DNA from: Planctomycetota bacterium
Lineage (GTDB): Bacteria > Planctomycetota > JACOTG01 > JAJDCM01
DNA: 34,889 nt
Direction of reading: 5' to 3'
Assembly: GCA_029260825.1 (NCBI GenBank)
Contig: JAJDCM010000018.1
Location: 1 to 34,889, forward strand
Positions 23,722-33,158 of this stretch are shown here, piece after piece; within the stretch, counting starts at the first letter, position 1, and every line of letters starts with the position of its first letter. The notes below the pieces were generated by a model. It did no database searches. It was not told the origin of the DNA and saw nothing but the letters and a program-made list of their open reading frames with translations. The position numbers and the translations under genes are program-made.

Positions 23722-25083
23722 ATGGGAAAATTCTTCGGCACCGACGGGGTTCGAGATGTTGCCGGTTCTGGCCTTCTCACCCCCTCGAACGTCCTCAAAC
23801 TCGGTCAAGCCCTCGGTCAAGTGATCGCGGAAGCCCGCGCCGCTTCCCCCGGAAGCACGGATCGTCCGTCGGCATTTCTGGGTCGAGACTCTCGCGTCTC
23901 GGGCCCGGCGCTGGAGGCTTGCCTTTCCGCCGGCCTTCTCTCCCGTGGAATCGATGTGACAAGCGGTGGACTTCTTCCCACCCCCGCCGTCCAGATGCTC
24001 ACCCGCAACTCCGATCACGATCTGGGGATCATCGTTTCCGCCTCCCACAACCCCTACCATGACAACGGGATCAAAGTGGTCGGGGCCGACGGTGAGAAGC
24101 TCTCGAACGCCCTTGAGGCCAAGATCGAAAAGCTCCTCAAGAAAGACCATCTCCCGTCCACTCGCTTTGGCACATTGTTTACCGACTCCCAGGCTGCCGA
24201 CCGCTACGTGGACGTCCTTTCCAACGAACGCTTTTCCCATTTGGATTTATCCGGGAAGAAAATCGTCCTGGATTGTGCAAACGGCGCGGCGAGCGAGGTG
24301 GCGCCGAAAATCTTGAAAGCCCTCGGCGCAGACCTCATCACGGTGCACAACACTCCGGACGGGATGAACATCAACAAGGGATGCGGAGCACTTCACCCGG
24401 AGGCCCTTCGGGCGGCTTGCAAAGATGCTGGAGCCCAGATTGGCATCACCCTGGATGGAGACGGCGACCGATCCATGCTGGTGGATGAGCAAGGGGAAGT
24501 TCGGGACGGGGATCACATATTGGGCATCCTTGGAGTTTTCCACCAGGAAAAGGGGACCCTCCACAACAACACGGTCGTCGCCACAATCATGAGCAATGTG
24601 GGGCTGGAGCGTCTGCTGAAAGACCACGGCGTCTCCCTCATTCGCACTCCCGTCGGCGACCGCAACGTGATCCAAAAAATGCGCGAATGCGGCTACCTGA
24701 TCGGAGGCGAACAATCCGGCCACATCGTCTTCGACGATGGAACCGGCCTCTTCGGGGATGGCCTGGGAACTGCACTTCGAGTTCTCGAGGTTCTGCAGGA
24801 ATCCGGTTGCGGTCTTTCCGACGTCGCCCGATCGGTGCGGAAATACCCACAGGTTCTCATCAACGTTGCAGTGCGGGAAAAGCCTCCTCTCAACAGCATC
24901 CCGAACGTCCAAAAAGCCATCGAAGAAGTCGAGCAGGAGCTGGCCGACTCGGGTCGAGTCGTTCTTCGTTACTCCGGCACCGAGCCCCTGGCGAGAGTCA
25001 TGATCGAGGGGCCTGATCAAACGAGTATCCAGACCCAGGCGACTCGCATTGCAGATGCAATCCAGACTGCACTCGGGCGCTGA
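23722..25083 (+). CDS. glmM: Phosphoglucosamine mutase GlmM
   Basis: GlmM converts glucosamine-6-phosphate to glucosamine-1-phosphate, the entry to UDP-GlcNAc for peptidoglycan and LPS. The 453-residue protein is of family length. It shows FFGTDGVRD at the start, the phosphoserine loop VSASHNPYHDNGIK (about 104-117), the metal-binding loop DGDGDR (about 246-251), GGEQSGHIVF for sugar recognition and RYSGTEPLARVM for phosphate binding. AAGGGGGA lies 11 bases ahead of the ATG. GlmM binds and inhibits CdaA in Firmicutes, so its place after cdaA-cdaR is functionally meaningful. Confidence 0.96.
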   Translation: MGKFFGTDGVRDVAGSGLLTPSNVLKLGQALGQVIAEARAASPGSTDRPSAFLGRDSRVSGPALEACLSAGLLSRGIDVTSGGLLPTPAVQMLTRNSDHDLGIIVSASHNPYHDNGIKVVGADGEKLSNALEAKIEKLLKKDHLPSTRFGTLFTDSQAADRYVDVLSNERFSHLDLSGKKIVLDCANGAASEVAPKILKALGADLITVHNTPDGMNINKGCGALHPEALRAACKDAGAQIGITLDGDGDRSMLVDEQGEVRDGDHILGILGVFHQEKGTLHNNTVVATIMSNVGLERLLKDHGVSLIRTPVGDRNVIQKMRECGYLIGGEQSGHIVFDDGTGLFGDGLGTALRVLEVLQESGCGLSDVARSVRKYPQVLINVAVREKPPLNSIPNVQKAIEEVEQELADSGRVVLRYSGTEPLARVMIEGPDQTSIQTQATRIADAIQTALGR

Positions 25084-25805
25084 TGGGCACGAAGAACGAT
25101 CTTTGCATCATCGCGCTTTCCACCGCGACCCGGAACGGCTCAGCTGCCCTCTGCGCTCCTGGGTCATCAAAGATCGTCGTTGACCATTTCCCGGAGGGCC
25201 TTGCTCACGGAAGAGAAGCAACCCCACGACTCCAGGGGCTTCTTCAGAGTCAAGGCCTCTCACCGTCGTCGCTGGATCTTGTGGCCGTCGACCAGGGTCC
25301 AGGATCCTATACAGGAATCCGGGTCGGGGTCGCAACCGCAACAGCCCTCGCGTTCGCTTGCGAAGCCAGGGTAGTCGGAGTCCCGAGCCTCGACCTTTTG
25401 GCGCATGGGTGCCCCGTCACCTCCGACTCCCTGGCCGTCATCCTTGATGCGCGGCGGAGTCAGGTTCACCTTGGCCTCTACGTTCAAGAGGAAGGGAGCG
25501 ATCCCCGGCGTTGGACTCGAACTCATCCCCTCGAAGCCCTCGATCTTGAGGAAGCCCGGACCCGCATCCCCTCCAGCGCAACTTTGGTGGGAGACGGGGT
25601 TTCACTTCTCTCGCCGATCCGGGACGAATGGAAAGTTGCCGACCCGGCTCTCTCCATTCCCAGCGCAAGAATCTTGCTCGATCTTGGTCGCCGCCTGCAA
25701 GCGGAGGGAAAAGATCAATCTCCGGAAGAAGTACGCCCCCTCTACCTTCGGCCATCCGAAGCCGAACTCGCCCTTCGACGACGCACTTCTTCGCCCGGGA
25801 AGTAG
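25083..25805 (+). CDS. tsaB: tRNA t6A biosynthesis protein TsaB
   Basis: TsaB is the scaffold partner of TsaD in making N6-threonylcarbamoyladenosine at position 37 of ANN-decoding tRNAs. The 240 residues show the ASKHA-fold start LCIIALSTATRNGSAAL, then LDLVAVDQGPGSYTGIRVGV (about 64-83), the family hallmark, and LAVILDARRSQVHLGLY. Length is normal. Its ATG overlaps the glmM TGA by one base. The minus-strand ATPase gene ends 23 bases further on, and no terminator is visible between them. Confidence 0.93.
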   Translation: MGTKNDLCIIALSTATRNGSAALCAPGSSKIVVDHFPEGLAHGREATPRLQGLLQSQGLSPSSLDLVAVDQGPGSYTGIRVGVATATALAFACEARVVGVPSLDLLAHGCPVTSDSLAVILDARRSQVHLGLYVQEEGSDPRRWTRTHPLEALDLEEARTRIPSSATLVGDGVSLLSPIRDEWKVADPALSIPSARILLDLGRRLQAEGKDQSPEEVRPLYLRPSEAELALRRRTSSPGK

Positions 25806-25828
25806 AACCCCACTGACCTGAAACTTGA

Positions 25829-27322
25829 CTAGCCCACCGCAATCCCATCTTCGATGGATTTCATGTCTCGCAAGTAAACAGCAAGGCTAGCGTGAAAGAT
25901 CGGAGCCGAGATTTCCCACTGAGGGTCGTCCGAGCTATGGGCCTGGCAATGTTCCGCGATCACTCGATAAAGGAACTTGAAGAGGTGACGAGGCACCCGG
26001 AGCTTATCGAAAGATTGCACGATGTCCGTGGTCGTCAGGGACGAGTCAAACAGACTCCGCAGACGGCGACCGGTTTCACCTTGCTCCCCGCAGGCGGCCA
26101 ATCGATCGTTGGCAAGATCAAAAAGAGCCTGTCCGGTCCAATCAAGAGAGCGCACCAGGTTGAGCTTGTCGAGCCGAGCCCGGTCATGAAACGCCCGATC
26201 CTCCCGGGGAAGAAAACTCGCAAGCTGGATGGGAAGAAGCATCTTGAACCCGATCCCCGGATAGCGAAGGAGCTTGCTATCGAGCATGGGCCAGACGAAA
26301 AGTCGCATCTTTTCCGGTGCCCCATTGATGCGGCTTGGCTCATCGACCCGATCCATCAGCACCATCATTCCTCGATATTGAAGCTTCTCCAAAAGCTCGA
26401 GAAATTTGGAAAGGAGTTCATAACGAGCGTCGGTTTGTCTCCGCCTCGGGAGCGGTTGATCTTCAAGCTCGGCGGATTTGAATCGTGAAAATACGAACCG
26501 CATATCCGCCGGACGACGGGTTACCACTCTCACTTCACGGCGCACCACGCTGGCCAGCCACCAGTTCTTGAGTCCCTTCAGGAGGAAGGGAACGCAACCG
26601 GCAAAACCAACGACGTACGGCCACGGCTTGAAGAGCCACTTCTCCCCGTCTTCGGTCCCGAACTGGATATAGGCGGCACCTGCCAGCGCCCCCACACCCA
26701 CCACCACTGCCAGAAGATTCCAGAGGTAAGTGCTGGCTACACCAAAGCGAAGTCGTCGGCGAAGCCGATTCCAGCGGGAGCGAAACGGCTCGGCCGTTCT
26801 TGAATCGTAAATAGCCGTCATCAAGAGAAGGTCACGCTTTTGTGCGCGAGAAAGAGAACGAGCGTCCTGATCACGAATCGATGCCCCCTCCCCATCTTTC
26901 TTCAGGATGCCATCGACAACTCCTCCGACTGCATTGGAGAGAATCGAATCGATATGGTCCCAGATTCTCCAGGAAGCGAGGGCCTTTCCTTCGTCTCCAG
27001 CCCAGGCCGAAGCAAGAAGGTCGAGGGACTGATTGAACTCGACGTAGTCAACCGTAAGAACCCGTCGTTCCGGATTTTTCGCGTTGAAATCGTCGATGTT
27101 CTTGGTGAGCTGAAGGCGAAGCGCGGTTTTTCCGGCTCCCTTTTCGCCAAAGACCACCGAAGTTGACGGCTCGCCCGGCGTTCCCGCGATCTTGTCCCAG
27201 GCCGGATGAAACGTGGTTCGGACACAATGCTCTTTGAACACGGTGTCGGTCTGCGCATCTTCTTCCGCAAACGGATTACCGCTCTGAATCCCATGGTGGG
27301 ATAGGAACTCCTGCACTTTCAT
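25829..27322 (-). CDS. Membrane-anchored P-loop ATPase, KAP-like, function unknown
   Basis: This 497-residue protein has Walker A GEKGAGKT at residues 59-66 and a Walker B-like strand MMVLMDRVDEP near 320-330. Two hydrophobic segments (about 199-221 and 234-252) lie between them, the arrangement of KAP-type NTPases, in which transmembrane helices are inserted into the P-loop domain. The conserved-looking opening GNPFAEEDAQTD and HPAWDKI recalls a family I associate with planctomycetes, but no function is assigned. GAGG lies 8 bases before the ATG. It stands alone on the minus strand, convergent with tsaB and divergent from alr. Confidence 0.7.
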   Translation of the reverse strand: MKVQEFLSHHGIQSGNPFAEEDAQTDTVFKEHCVRTTFHPAWDKIAGTPGEPSTSVVFGEKGAGKTALRLQLTKNIDDFNAKNPERRVLTVDYVEFNQSLDLLASAWAGDEGKALASWRIWDHIDSILSNAVGGVVDGILKKDGEGASIRDQDARSLSRAQKRDLLLMTAIYDSRTAEPFRSRWNRLRRRLRFGVASTYLWNLLAVVVGVGALAGAAYIQFGTEDGEKWLFKPWPYVVGFAGCVPFLLKGLKNWWLASVVRREVRVVTRRPADMRFVFSRFKSAELEDQPLPRRRQTDARYELLSKFLELLEKLQYRGMMVLMDRVDEPSRINGAPEKMRLFVWPMLDSKLLRYPGIGFKMLLPIQLASFLPREDRAFHDRARLDKLNLVRSLDWTGQALFDLANDRLAACGEQGETGRRLRSLFDSSLTTTDIVQSFDKLRVPRHLFKFLYRVIAEHCQAHSSDDPQWEISAPIFHASLAVYLRDMKSIEDGIAVG

Positions 27323-27519
27323 TCGGCCGTCCTCACATCCTTCTGGAAACTCGCAAAAGGCGAGGTTTTACCATAACCAGGCGCTTCCGGACACGGGCCA
27401 GTGGTCGCCGACCCGCATCATTTCACGATCAAATTTTTCTCCCCTTCATGGGGGACACTGCAGGACTTGCGGCTCAACAAGAAGGTCGTCCCAAGTTTTT
27501 GTCATAAGGCAGGTGCGAC

Positions 27520-28869
27520 ATGTTGTACAAAAGGTCCCACTCTTCTCCGCACCGGGCGGTCACCGGAGAAGCCTTCATACGTTTATTCCTCGGTCTTCAC
27601 CAAAGATTCAAAAGCTTGACCAATTGCACATCTGCACGTTGCCGGGTTTGGGCTGAAATTGACCTCAATGCAGTGGCTCAAAACTTCCGACACACCCAGA
27701 ATCACCTGGGCGAAGAGGTCAAAGTCCTTGTTGTCGTGAAGGCCAACGCCTACGGCCTCGGAGCCGTTCCCATCGCCCGGCGCCTGGCCGCCGAGGGAGC
27801 CTTCGGATTCGGTGTGGGAGATAGCGAAGAAGCTCTTGAGCTCCGGGATGCGGGAATTACCGAGCCCATTCTCATCCTCGGCGCAATCATCGAAGGTGAG
27901 ATGGCAAACGTGGTGGCCCGGGACATCTCGACCTGCATCCACTCCTCCCATCGTATTTCTCGTCTCGAAGCGGAGGCTCGATTCCAGGGGAAGGTGGCAA
28001 AAGTTCATCTGATGGTCGACACGGGGATGGCTCGCCTTGGAGCAGGCCCCCGAAAAGCGGTCGAGCTGGCCCAGCGGATCCACACCTCCTCGTATCTTTC
28101 TCTGGAGGGCGTTTGCACCCACTTCTCATCGGGCTATGCCAGCGACCCATCCTTCAGCCAGCTCCAGCTCAGGAAGTACGCCTCATTTCTCGAAGACCTG
28201 AGAGTCCAGGGTATCGAACCCGGTCTCCGCCATGGACCCAACTCTGGCGCAATCTTTCAGTTCCCCGAGAGCAAATTCAACCTTGCCCGCCCCGGAATCG
28301 CCATCTACGGGCTCGATCCAGGTGGGTTCTTCGAATGCCGGGCTTCACTCAGCCCCGTACTCAGCTTTCGAACTTCGGTCATCTACCTTCGAGATGTACC
28401 CGAAGGAACTCCGATCGGCTACAACCGAACCTACACCACGAAATGCCGCACCCGGGTTGCGACACTCCCGGTCGGCTACAACGATGGCTACTCCTACCGG
28501 CTCTCGAACTGCGCTCACGTCCTCGTCCGCGGAAAGAGAGCTCCGGTCATCGGTTCGGTCTGCATGGACTACACCATGGTGGACGTGGGAGGAATCCCCG
28601 ATGTTCAGCCCGGAGACCCGGTCACCCTGATCGGGAAAGATGGGGATGACGAAATCACCGTGAACGACCTTGCTCGGCTCATCGGCACCATTCCTTATGA
28701 GGTGACCTGTCAGCTGGGAAAAAGAGTCCAGAGGATCGCGGTGCAGCGAAGCGAGCCAGGCCCTCTCGGAAGCCCGTCTAGCGGATCAAAGCTCACGATG
28801 CGAAGAATCCGAGCCCACGATCCGGCAGCTCCCCACCCCAACCCCTTCTCGGCAAGGCGTCGACCCTGA
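27520..28869 (+). CDS. alr: Alanine racemase
   Basis: Alr makes D-alanine for peptidoglycan with pyridoxal phosphate. Motifs visible are WAEIDLNAVAQNF, the PLP lysine in VVVKANAYGLG, HLMVDTGMARLG, LRHGPNSGA, RPGIAIYGLDP, the catalytic tyrosine region PVGYNDGYSYR, and SVCMDYTMVDVG. The active-site motif reads KANAYG rather than the commoner KADAYG. From ATG 27520 the protein has 449 residues with the lysine at 74. TTG 27616 would put the lysine at 42, near the usual place, but lacks a clear ribosome-binding site. The C-terminal 35 residues are a basic, proline-rich tail beyond the family core. Confidence 0.92.
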   Translation: MLYKRSHSSPHRAVTGEAFIRLFLGLHQRFKSLTNCTSARCRVWAEIDLNAVAQNFRHTQNHLGEEVKVLVVVKANAYGLGAVPIARRLAAEGAFGFGVGDSEEALELRDAGITEPILILGAIIEGEMANVVARDISTCIHSSHRISRLEAEARFQGKVAKVHLMVDTGMARLGAGPRKAVELAQRIHTSSYLSLEGVCTHFSSGYASDPSFSQLQLRKYASFLEDLRVQGIEPGLRHGPNSGAIFQFPESKFNLARPGIAIYGLDPGGFFECRASLSPVLSFRTSVIYLRDVPEGTPIGYNRTYTTKCRTRVATLPVGYNDGYSYRLSNCAHVLVRGKRAPVIGSVCMDYTMVDVGGIPDVQPGDPVTLIGKDGDDEITVNDLARLIGTIPYEVTCQLGKRVQRIAVQRSEPGPLGSPSSGSKLTMRRIRAHDPAAPHPNPFSARRRP

Positions 28870-28896
28870 CCTGATTCCTGACCTGCTGGAATCAGG
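28870..28896 (+). other. Hairpin directly after alr
   Basis: CCTGATTCC and GGAATCAGG form a perfect 9-bp stem with a 9-base loop, starting at the base after the alr stop codon. No T-tract follows, so it is not a standard intrinsic terminator. It could protect the 3' end or act with Rho. Confidence 0.5.
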
Positions 28897-28938
28897 GGGA
28901 TCCTCTACACCAAAACGGGAACTTGGCCGGGCAAAACA

Positions 28939-28944
28939 TATACT
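28939..28944 (+). promoter_or_regulatory. Candidate -10 box at the AsmA-like gene
   Basis: TATACT lies 6 bases ahead of the ATG at 28951, and no Shine-Dalgarno sequence is visible. If used, transcription would start at or next to the ATG, giving a leaderless message. No good -35 box is seen. Confidence 0.3.
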
Positions 28945-28950
28945 CAGTGC

Positions 28951-31900
28951 ATGTCCTTCGAAACGTTCGATATCTACTGCCGGAAGAAAAAGAAGCCACG
29001 CTCTCGACGCCAGATCGGGAAGAAGCTCGGCGTCTTCATCGGACTGGCCGCGTTTCTAACCAGCTTGCTGGCCTTGGACTTCTACATCTTGTGCCGGCCG
29101 CACAGGTTGCGCATTCTTCTTCAGGATCTTCTCGCTGACACGATGGCGGGCAAGCTCACCTTCGATATGGCTTACCTGCATCCCTTCGAGGGCCTTCATC
29201 TCGAGGGGGTTCGATTCATCCCCGAAGACCTCAGCAGCTCCCTCCAGATGATTCGCGTTGACGCGACGGTCGGCCTCAACATCGGTTCCCTCCTTCAGGG
29301 GGAGCTCGAATTCTCGAAGATCCATCTTTCCCGCCTTCGCCTTGATGTGCAGCGAGATCGCACCAGCGGCTGGAGCTTTCCTCCTCTCGTTCGGGATTCG
29401 GCCTCAAATGATTCCGAATCCTCGGGAAAAATCCCACCCATCGAGCTCACAAAAGGGAGCGTGGTTCTTCAGGACCACACCGTCCTCAATCCGGGTGAAT
29501 CGCTTGTGCTCTCCGGAATCGACGGTTTCGTTCGGATGACCGACAATCGAAAGCTCGAACTCAACGGCAGCTTTCGGGACCGCACCTTTGGTGCCGTTGA
29601 TTTCCATGGAAGCCTCGACGTTGAAAAGGGATTTGATGAGCTCACCGCCAGCGCCCTCGGCTTTTTCCCCACCGAGGCTTTTCGCAGCAAGCTCCGGCCG
29701 CGAATAGCCCACCTCCTTTCCACCATCGGTGCCAAAGGCTCTCTCCACGCCGAGCTCGTCATTCGACCGAAAACCCAAGATGATCAAGTCACGGGGACTC
29801 CGCCGGATCAAGCCGACTCGCCCACCAACGAAGACGATCTCCCACCTGTTTATCTGCGGCTTTGGGGCGACGACCTGGAGATCACTCCACCCGATTTCCC
29901 GTACGCATTCCCCAACGTGGAAGGCTCGGTTCTGTTGACGGTCCATTCGGCAAAACTCGAGCGACTTCGAGCCGTTCGAGGAGACACCTTGATCCAGGCC
30001 AGCGGCGAGATCCGGAACTACCTCACTCCGGAAACCGCCACCGGAGAGCTTCGGATCAATGCGGACGCCTTCCAGCTCGACAGCTGGCTGAAGCGAGCGC
30101 TCCCGCCGGCCGGCCAGGCTGCCTGGGATGCTCTCTCTCCTCATGGTGCAACCGATCTTTCCATCATCGTCAAGAGAGAGACTCCGGAAGACAGCTGGGA
30201 CTTCGGCCTGGATGCCAATCTTCGATCGGTGTCGATGGCGTACCATGGTTTCTATAACGAAGAAGTTGGCCGTCCCCTCGGGTTTCCCTATCCGCTTCGC
30301 GAGGTGAATGGAACCATCAAGATCGATCAGGGCGCGGTCGCTCTTGAACTCCGAGGACGCACTCAAGGCGATGGGTTCGCAACGATCAAGGGCAAACTCG
30401 ATGGCCCCCCAAGTGAGATCGAGGTCGACCTCAACATCACCGCGCACAGAATTCCCCTCGACGAAACCCTGCGAAACTCCCTCAAGGACAAGGCCCAGGA
30501 TTTCTACGACCGGGTTCACCCCTCGGGGGTAGCAACAGCGGAGATCAAGATCTCCCGGGAACGCGGGGTCGGGAAAGACACGGATGTCACCGTCAAGGCA
30601 GACATCCACAAGGCTAGCTTCACCTACGATGCCTTCCCCTATCCCGTGGTGGACGCCGAGGGAAGTATTCACATCGCGCATCAGGAGTTCCATGTCCAGA
30701 AGATCCGGGGGCGCAATGGGTCAGCCTGGCTGACCATCTCAGCCGACATCGTGGGACCCGATGACGACTTTCAAGAGACCATCTCGATCATCGGGGAGAA
30801 CATTCCTCTCAATGCAACCCTGCACCAAGCTCTTTCCGCGATGCCCGACGACAATCTGATTCAGGTCTGGAACGATCTTCGGCCGACGGGCCTCCTGAAC
30901 GTCGAGTACAGCCATCAGCGCCACTCCAGTGACGACAACCCCAAGGTGCGGGTGAAGGCAAACGTCCGGGATGCGACGGTGAACTACGTCAACTTCCCGG
31001 TTCTTGTGACCAACGTCTCCGGAAGCTTTCGGGTCGATGGCTCAGATATTCTCCTCACCCGTTTTGATGGCCGAAGACAAGGTTCGCCAGTCTGGCTCGA
31101 GGGGCAGCTCTTGACGGAGGATAACGTCGGCGACAGCTTCATCGAACTCGGGGTCAAGGATCTGGAGATCGACCAGGAGTATCTGGAAGCGATCCGCATC
31201 AACCCGAGTCTTCCCGGCCCTCAAATCCTCGATCTTGATCCCTCAGGAATGATCGATTTTCGCGCCCACTTCGGCCCCAATGATGACATGAATCAGATGA
31301 TTCTGGACGAACTTGAAGTGTGGCCCAAGCACCTGTCGATCTCACATTCCTGGCTGCCCGCAAGATTGACGAACCTGACCGGTACCCTTCACGCCAAAGA
31401 AGGGAAGGTTCATCTTCTTGGGCTTCGAGGTGATCTCCTGACCGGCACCTTGACCGCGGACGGAGCCATCATTTCTCATGAGGATAGCCCCCCATCTCTT
31501 GAGCTGGACATCGTCGCAGACAACCTCGTGTTCGACGACGCTGCCGAAGAGAACAGCAAGGGTGAAGCCGGTATCTTGATTCGCAAGCATCATCCTCGCG
31601 GCAAGATCTCGGCTCCCGAGCTCCACATTCGCGTGTCCAGTCAGGCGAATTCTCCGGACAAGACCGTGCTTGATCTTTCCGGCGCCCTCAAACTCGATCG
31701 GGTCGACGTGGACATGGGAATTCAAGTGAGTGAGTGGGAAGGGGACGTGGCGCTGGAAAAAGTGCGAGCCCTCGACGGAGGCTACGACTTCCTCCTCCAC
31801 ACACAGAATTCCAATCTCCGCATCTTCGGCTACAAGCTGACGGATGTGGCCACCTCCATCGAAGCCATTGAGGACTACGTCCGGTTTCGAGAGATCCGTG

Positions 31901-32568
31901 GCCGGCTCTACGGCGGGCGACTCGATTCGGAAACCACCCGATTTGAAATGCACACCGACACTCCCAGCGACTATGAAGGGGCCCTTCGAGCCACCGGAAT
32001 TCAGGTCCGGGAGGTGTTCGAAGATCAGGGAGCCCGGGCCCCGGACATCAGCGGTCTTGCCGATCTTCAGATTTCCTTCAACCGTGGAGAGGGAGAAGGG
32101 CTCAATGCCATCGAGGGTTCGGGTCAGCTAAGGATCTATGACGCGAAGTTGTTTCGGATTCCACTGCTGAGCCGGGTCGTTTCCGTTCTTCCCGTGACCG
32201 GGCCTGCGGTGTTCACCGACGTCAAAGCGGACTTCACCGTTGGTGATGGAGGATTCTCCGTGGATCCCCTTGAGATCTACTCCGTAGCCGTGTCGGTCAA
32301 AGGCTCCGGGTTCATGACCTTTGGCGGAGAACTGGACTTTAGTCTGGCTTCCTGGATCGTTCCCGACCTCCTTTCCATACCTCTGATTGACATTCCTTTT
32401 TCCCTGATCAACCGATCCCTCTTCGGAATTCGGGTGGAAGGCGGCGTCGAGAGCCCGAAGATCCGACTCGATAACCTTCTTCTCAACACCTTCCAGGTCA
32501 AGCAGGGTCCGATCCGTACCCTTCGGTCCATCGACCTCAAGGGAAGAAAACCACGAGAGCGGTTCTAG
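28951..32568 (+). CDS. AsmA-like envelope protein
   Basis: This 1,205-residue protein has a basic cytoplasmic start (KKKKPRSRRQIGKK), one transmembrane helix (about 27-46) and a very long periplasmic part rich in beta strands. The N-terminal region, with AGKLTFDMAYLHPFEGLHLEGVR-type strands, and the C-terminal region, with LLSRVVSVLPVTGP, FTDVKADFTVGDGG and VEGGVESPKIRL, match the AsmA-like C-terminal architecture. Related proteins (YhdP, TamB, AsmA) form hydrophobic grooves that move phospholipid between the membranes. That role is likely here but inferred. The gene lies 3 bases before ruvX. Confidence 0.82.
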   Translation: MSFETFDIYCRKKKKPRSRRQIGKKLGVFIGLAAFLTSLLALDFYILCRPHRLRILLQDLLADTMAGKLTFDMAYLHPFEGLHLEGVRFIPEDLSSSLQMIRVDATVGLNIGSLLQGELEFSKIHLSRLRLDVQRDRTSGWSFPPLVRDSASNDSESSGKIPPIELTKGSVVLQDHTVLNPGESLVLSGIDGFVRMTDNRKLELNGSFRDRTFGAVDFHGSLDVEKGFDELTASALGFFPTEAFRSKLRPRIAHLLSTIGAKGSLHAELVIRPKTQDDQVTGTPPDQADSPTNEDDLPPVYLRLWGDDLEITPPDFPYAFPNVEGSVLLTVHSAKLERLRAVRGDTLIQASGEIRNYLTPETATGELRINADAFQLDSWLKRALPPAGQAAWDALSPHGATDLSIIVKRETPEDSWDFGLDANLRSVSMAYHGFYNEEVGRPLGFPYPLREVNGTIKIDQGAVALELRGRTQGDGFATIKGKLDGPPSEIEVDLNITAHRIPLDETLRNSLKDKAQDFYDRVHPSGVATAEIKISRERGVGKDTDVTVKADIHKASFTYDAFPYPVVDAEGSIHIAHQEFHVQKIRGRNGSAWLTISADIVGPDDDFQETISIIGENIPLNATLHQALSAMPDDNLIQVWNDLRPTGLLNVEYSHQRHSSDDNPKVRVKANVRDATVNYVNFPVLVTNVSGSFRVDGSDILLTRFDGRRQGSPVWLEGQLLTEDNVGDSFIELGVKDLEIDQEYLEAIRINPSLPGPQILDLDPSGMIDFRAHFGPNDDMNQMILDELEVWPKHLSISHSWLPARLTNLTGTLHAKEGKVHLLGLRGDLLTGTLTADGAIISHEDSPPSLELDIVADNLVFDDAAEENSKGEAGILIRKHHPRGKISAPELHIRVSSQANSPDKTVLDLSGALKLDRVDVDMGIQVSEWEGDVALEKVRALDGGYDFLLHTQNSNLRIFGYKLTDVATSIEAIEDYVRFREIRGRLYGGRLDSETTRFEMHTDTPSDYEGALRATGIQVREVFEDQGARAPDISGLADLQISFNRGEGEGLNAIEGSGQLRIYDAKLFRIPLLSRVVSVLPVTGPAVFTDVKADFTVGDGGFSVDPLEIYSVAVSVKGSGFMTFGGELDFSLASWIVPDLLSIPLIDIPFSLINRSLFGIRVEGGVESPKIRLDNLLLNTFQVKQGPIRTLRSIDLKGRKPRERF

Positions 32569-32571
32569 GAC

Positions 32572-33009
32572 ATGAAGAAGATGCGAGTCCTGGGCGTCGA
32601 TCACGGACAAAAAAGGATCGGGCTTGCCATTACCGACGAGCTCGGCATCACCTCCCGGGGGCTCTGCGTCCTGACAACCGAGGGTAAAACGTCCAAAGAT
32701 CTCCTCCAGTGTTTTCGCGAACTTGTTCAGGCAGAACGGGTAACGGAGATCGTCGTTGGACTTCCACGAAACATGGACGGAACGATAGGGCCCCGGGCGG
32801 AAGAGGTGCTCCAGTTCATCGCCGAGCTAAAACAGGGGGTGGACGTCCCGATCGCTACCGTGGATGAGCGCCTCACCAGCAAGGAGGCAGATGCGATTCT
32901 GCGCCGAAACACCCGGAAGAATCGGGCGCGCGGTGACAGGAGTGAACGAGACATGGTGGCGGCCCAGATCATCCTTCGGGATTACCTCGCCGAGCAGGGA
33001 TCGATGTGA
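32572..33009 (+). CDS. ruvX: RuvX/YqgF Holliday-junction-resolvase-like protein
   Basis: This 145-residue RNase H-fold protein has the family signatures VLGVDHGQKRIGLA (residues 6-19), IVVGLPRNMDGTIGP, ATVDERLTS and the closing SERDMVAAQIILRDYL with the catalytic-type Asp. YqgF proteins act in pre-16S rRNA 5' end processing in E. coli and were proposed as resolvases. Start and length are normal. It follows the AsmA-like gene after 3 bases. Confidence 0.93.
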   Translation: MKKMRVLGVDHGQKRIGLAITDELGITSRGLCVLTTEGKTSKDLLQCFRELVQAERVTEIVVGLPRNMDGTIGPRAEEVLQFIAELKQGVDVPIATVDERLTSKEADAILRRNTRKNRARGDRSERDMVAAQIILRDYLAEQGSM

Positions 33010-33118
33010 TGGCGGTCTTCCTTCTCGCCGACAAGACCCCTTAATACCTTTATATGAATGACTTTATATCGACTCTTCAACTCGTGAGCCGAACCTCGAA
33101 TTCAAGTAAAAAAACTCG

Positions 33119-33146
33119 TTTACCGGCGGATTCGAGGTGCTATACT
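33119..33146 (+). promoter_or_regulatory. Probable rpsO promoter
   Basis: TTTACC (33119-33124) and TATACT (33141-33146) are separated by 16 bases, about 135 bases ahead of rpsO. The stretch before it is AT-rich. This would give rpsO a long untranslated leader. Confidence 0.5.
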
Positions 33147-33158
33147 TCCCCCTTCTTT

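Noticed and set aside
27350..27364. CTCGC/GCGAG hairpin followed by GTTTTA between the ATPase gene and alr
   Set aside because: The stem is only 5 bp and it lies in the 5' region of two divergent genes, so a terminator role is implausible.
28870..28896. Hairpin after alr as an intrinsic terminator
   Set aside because: It has a good stem but is followed by GGGATCC rather than T residues, so it is listed only as a hairpin.
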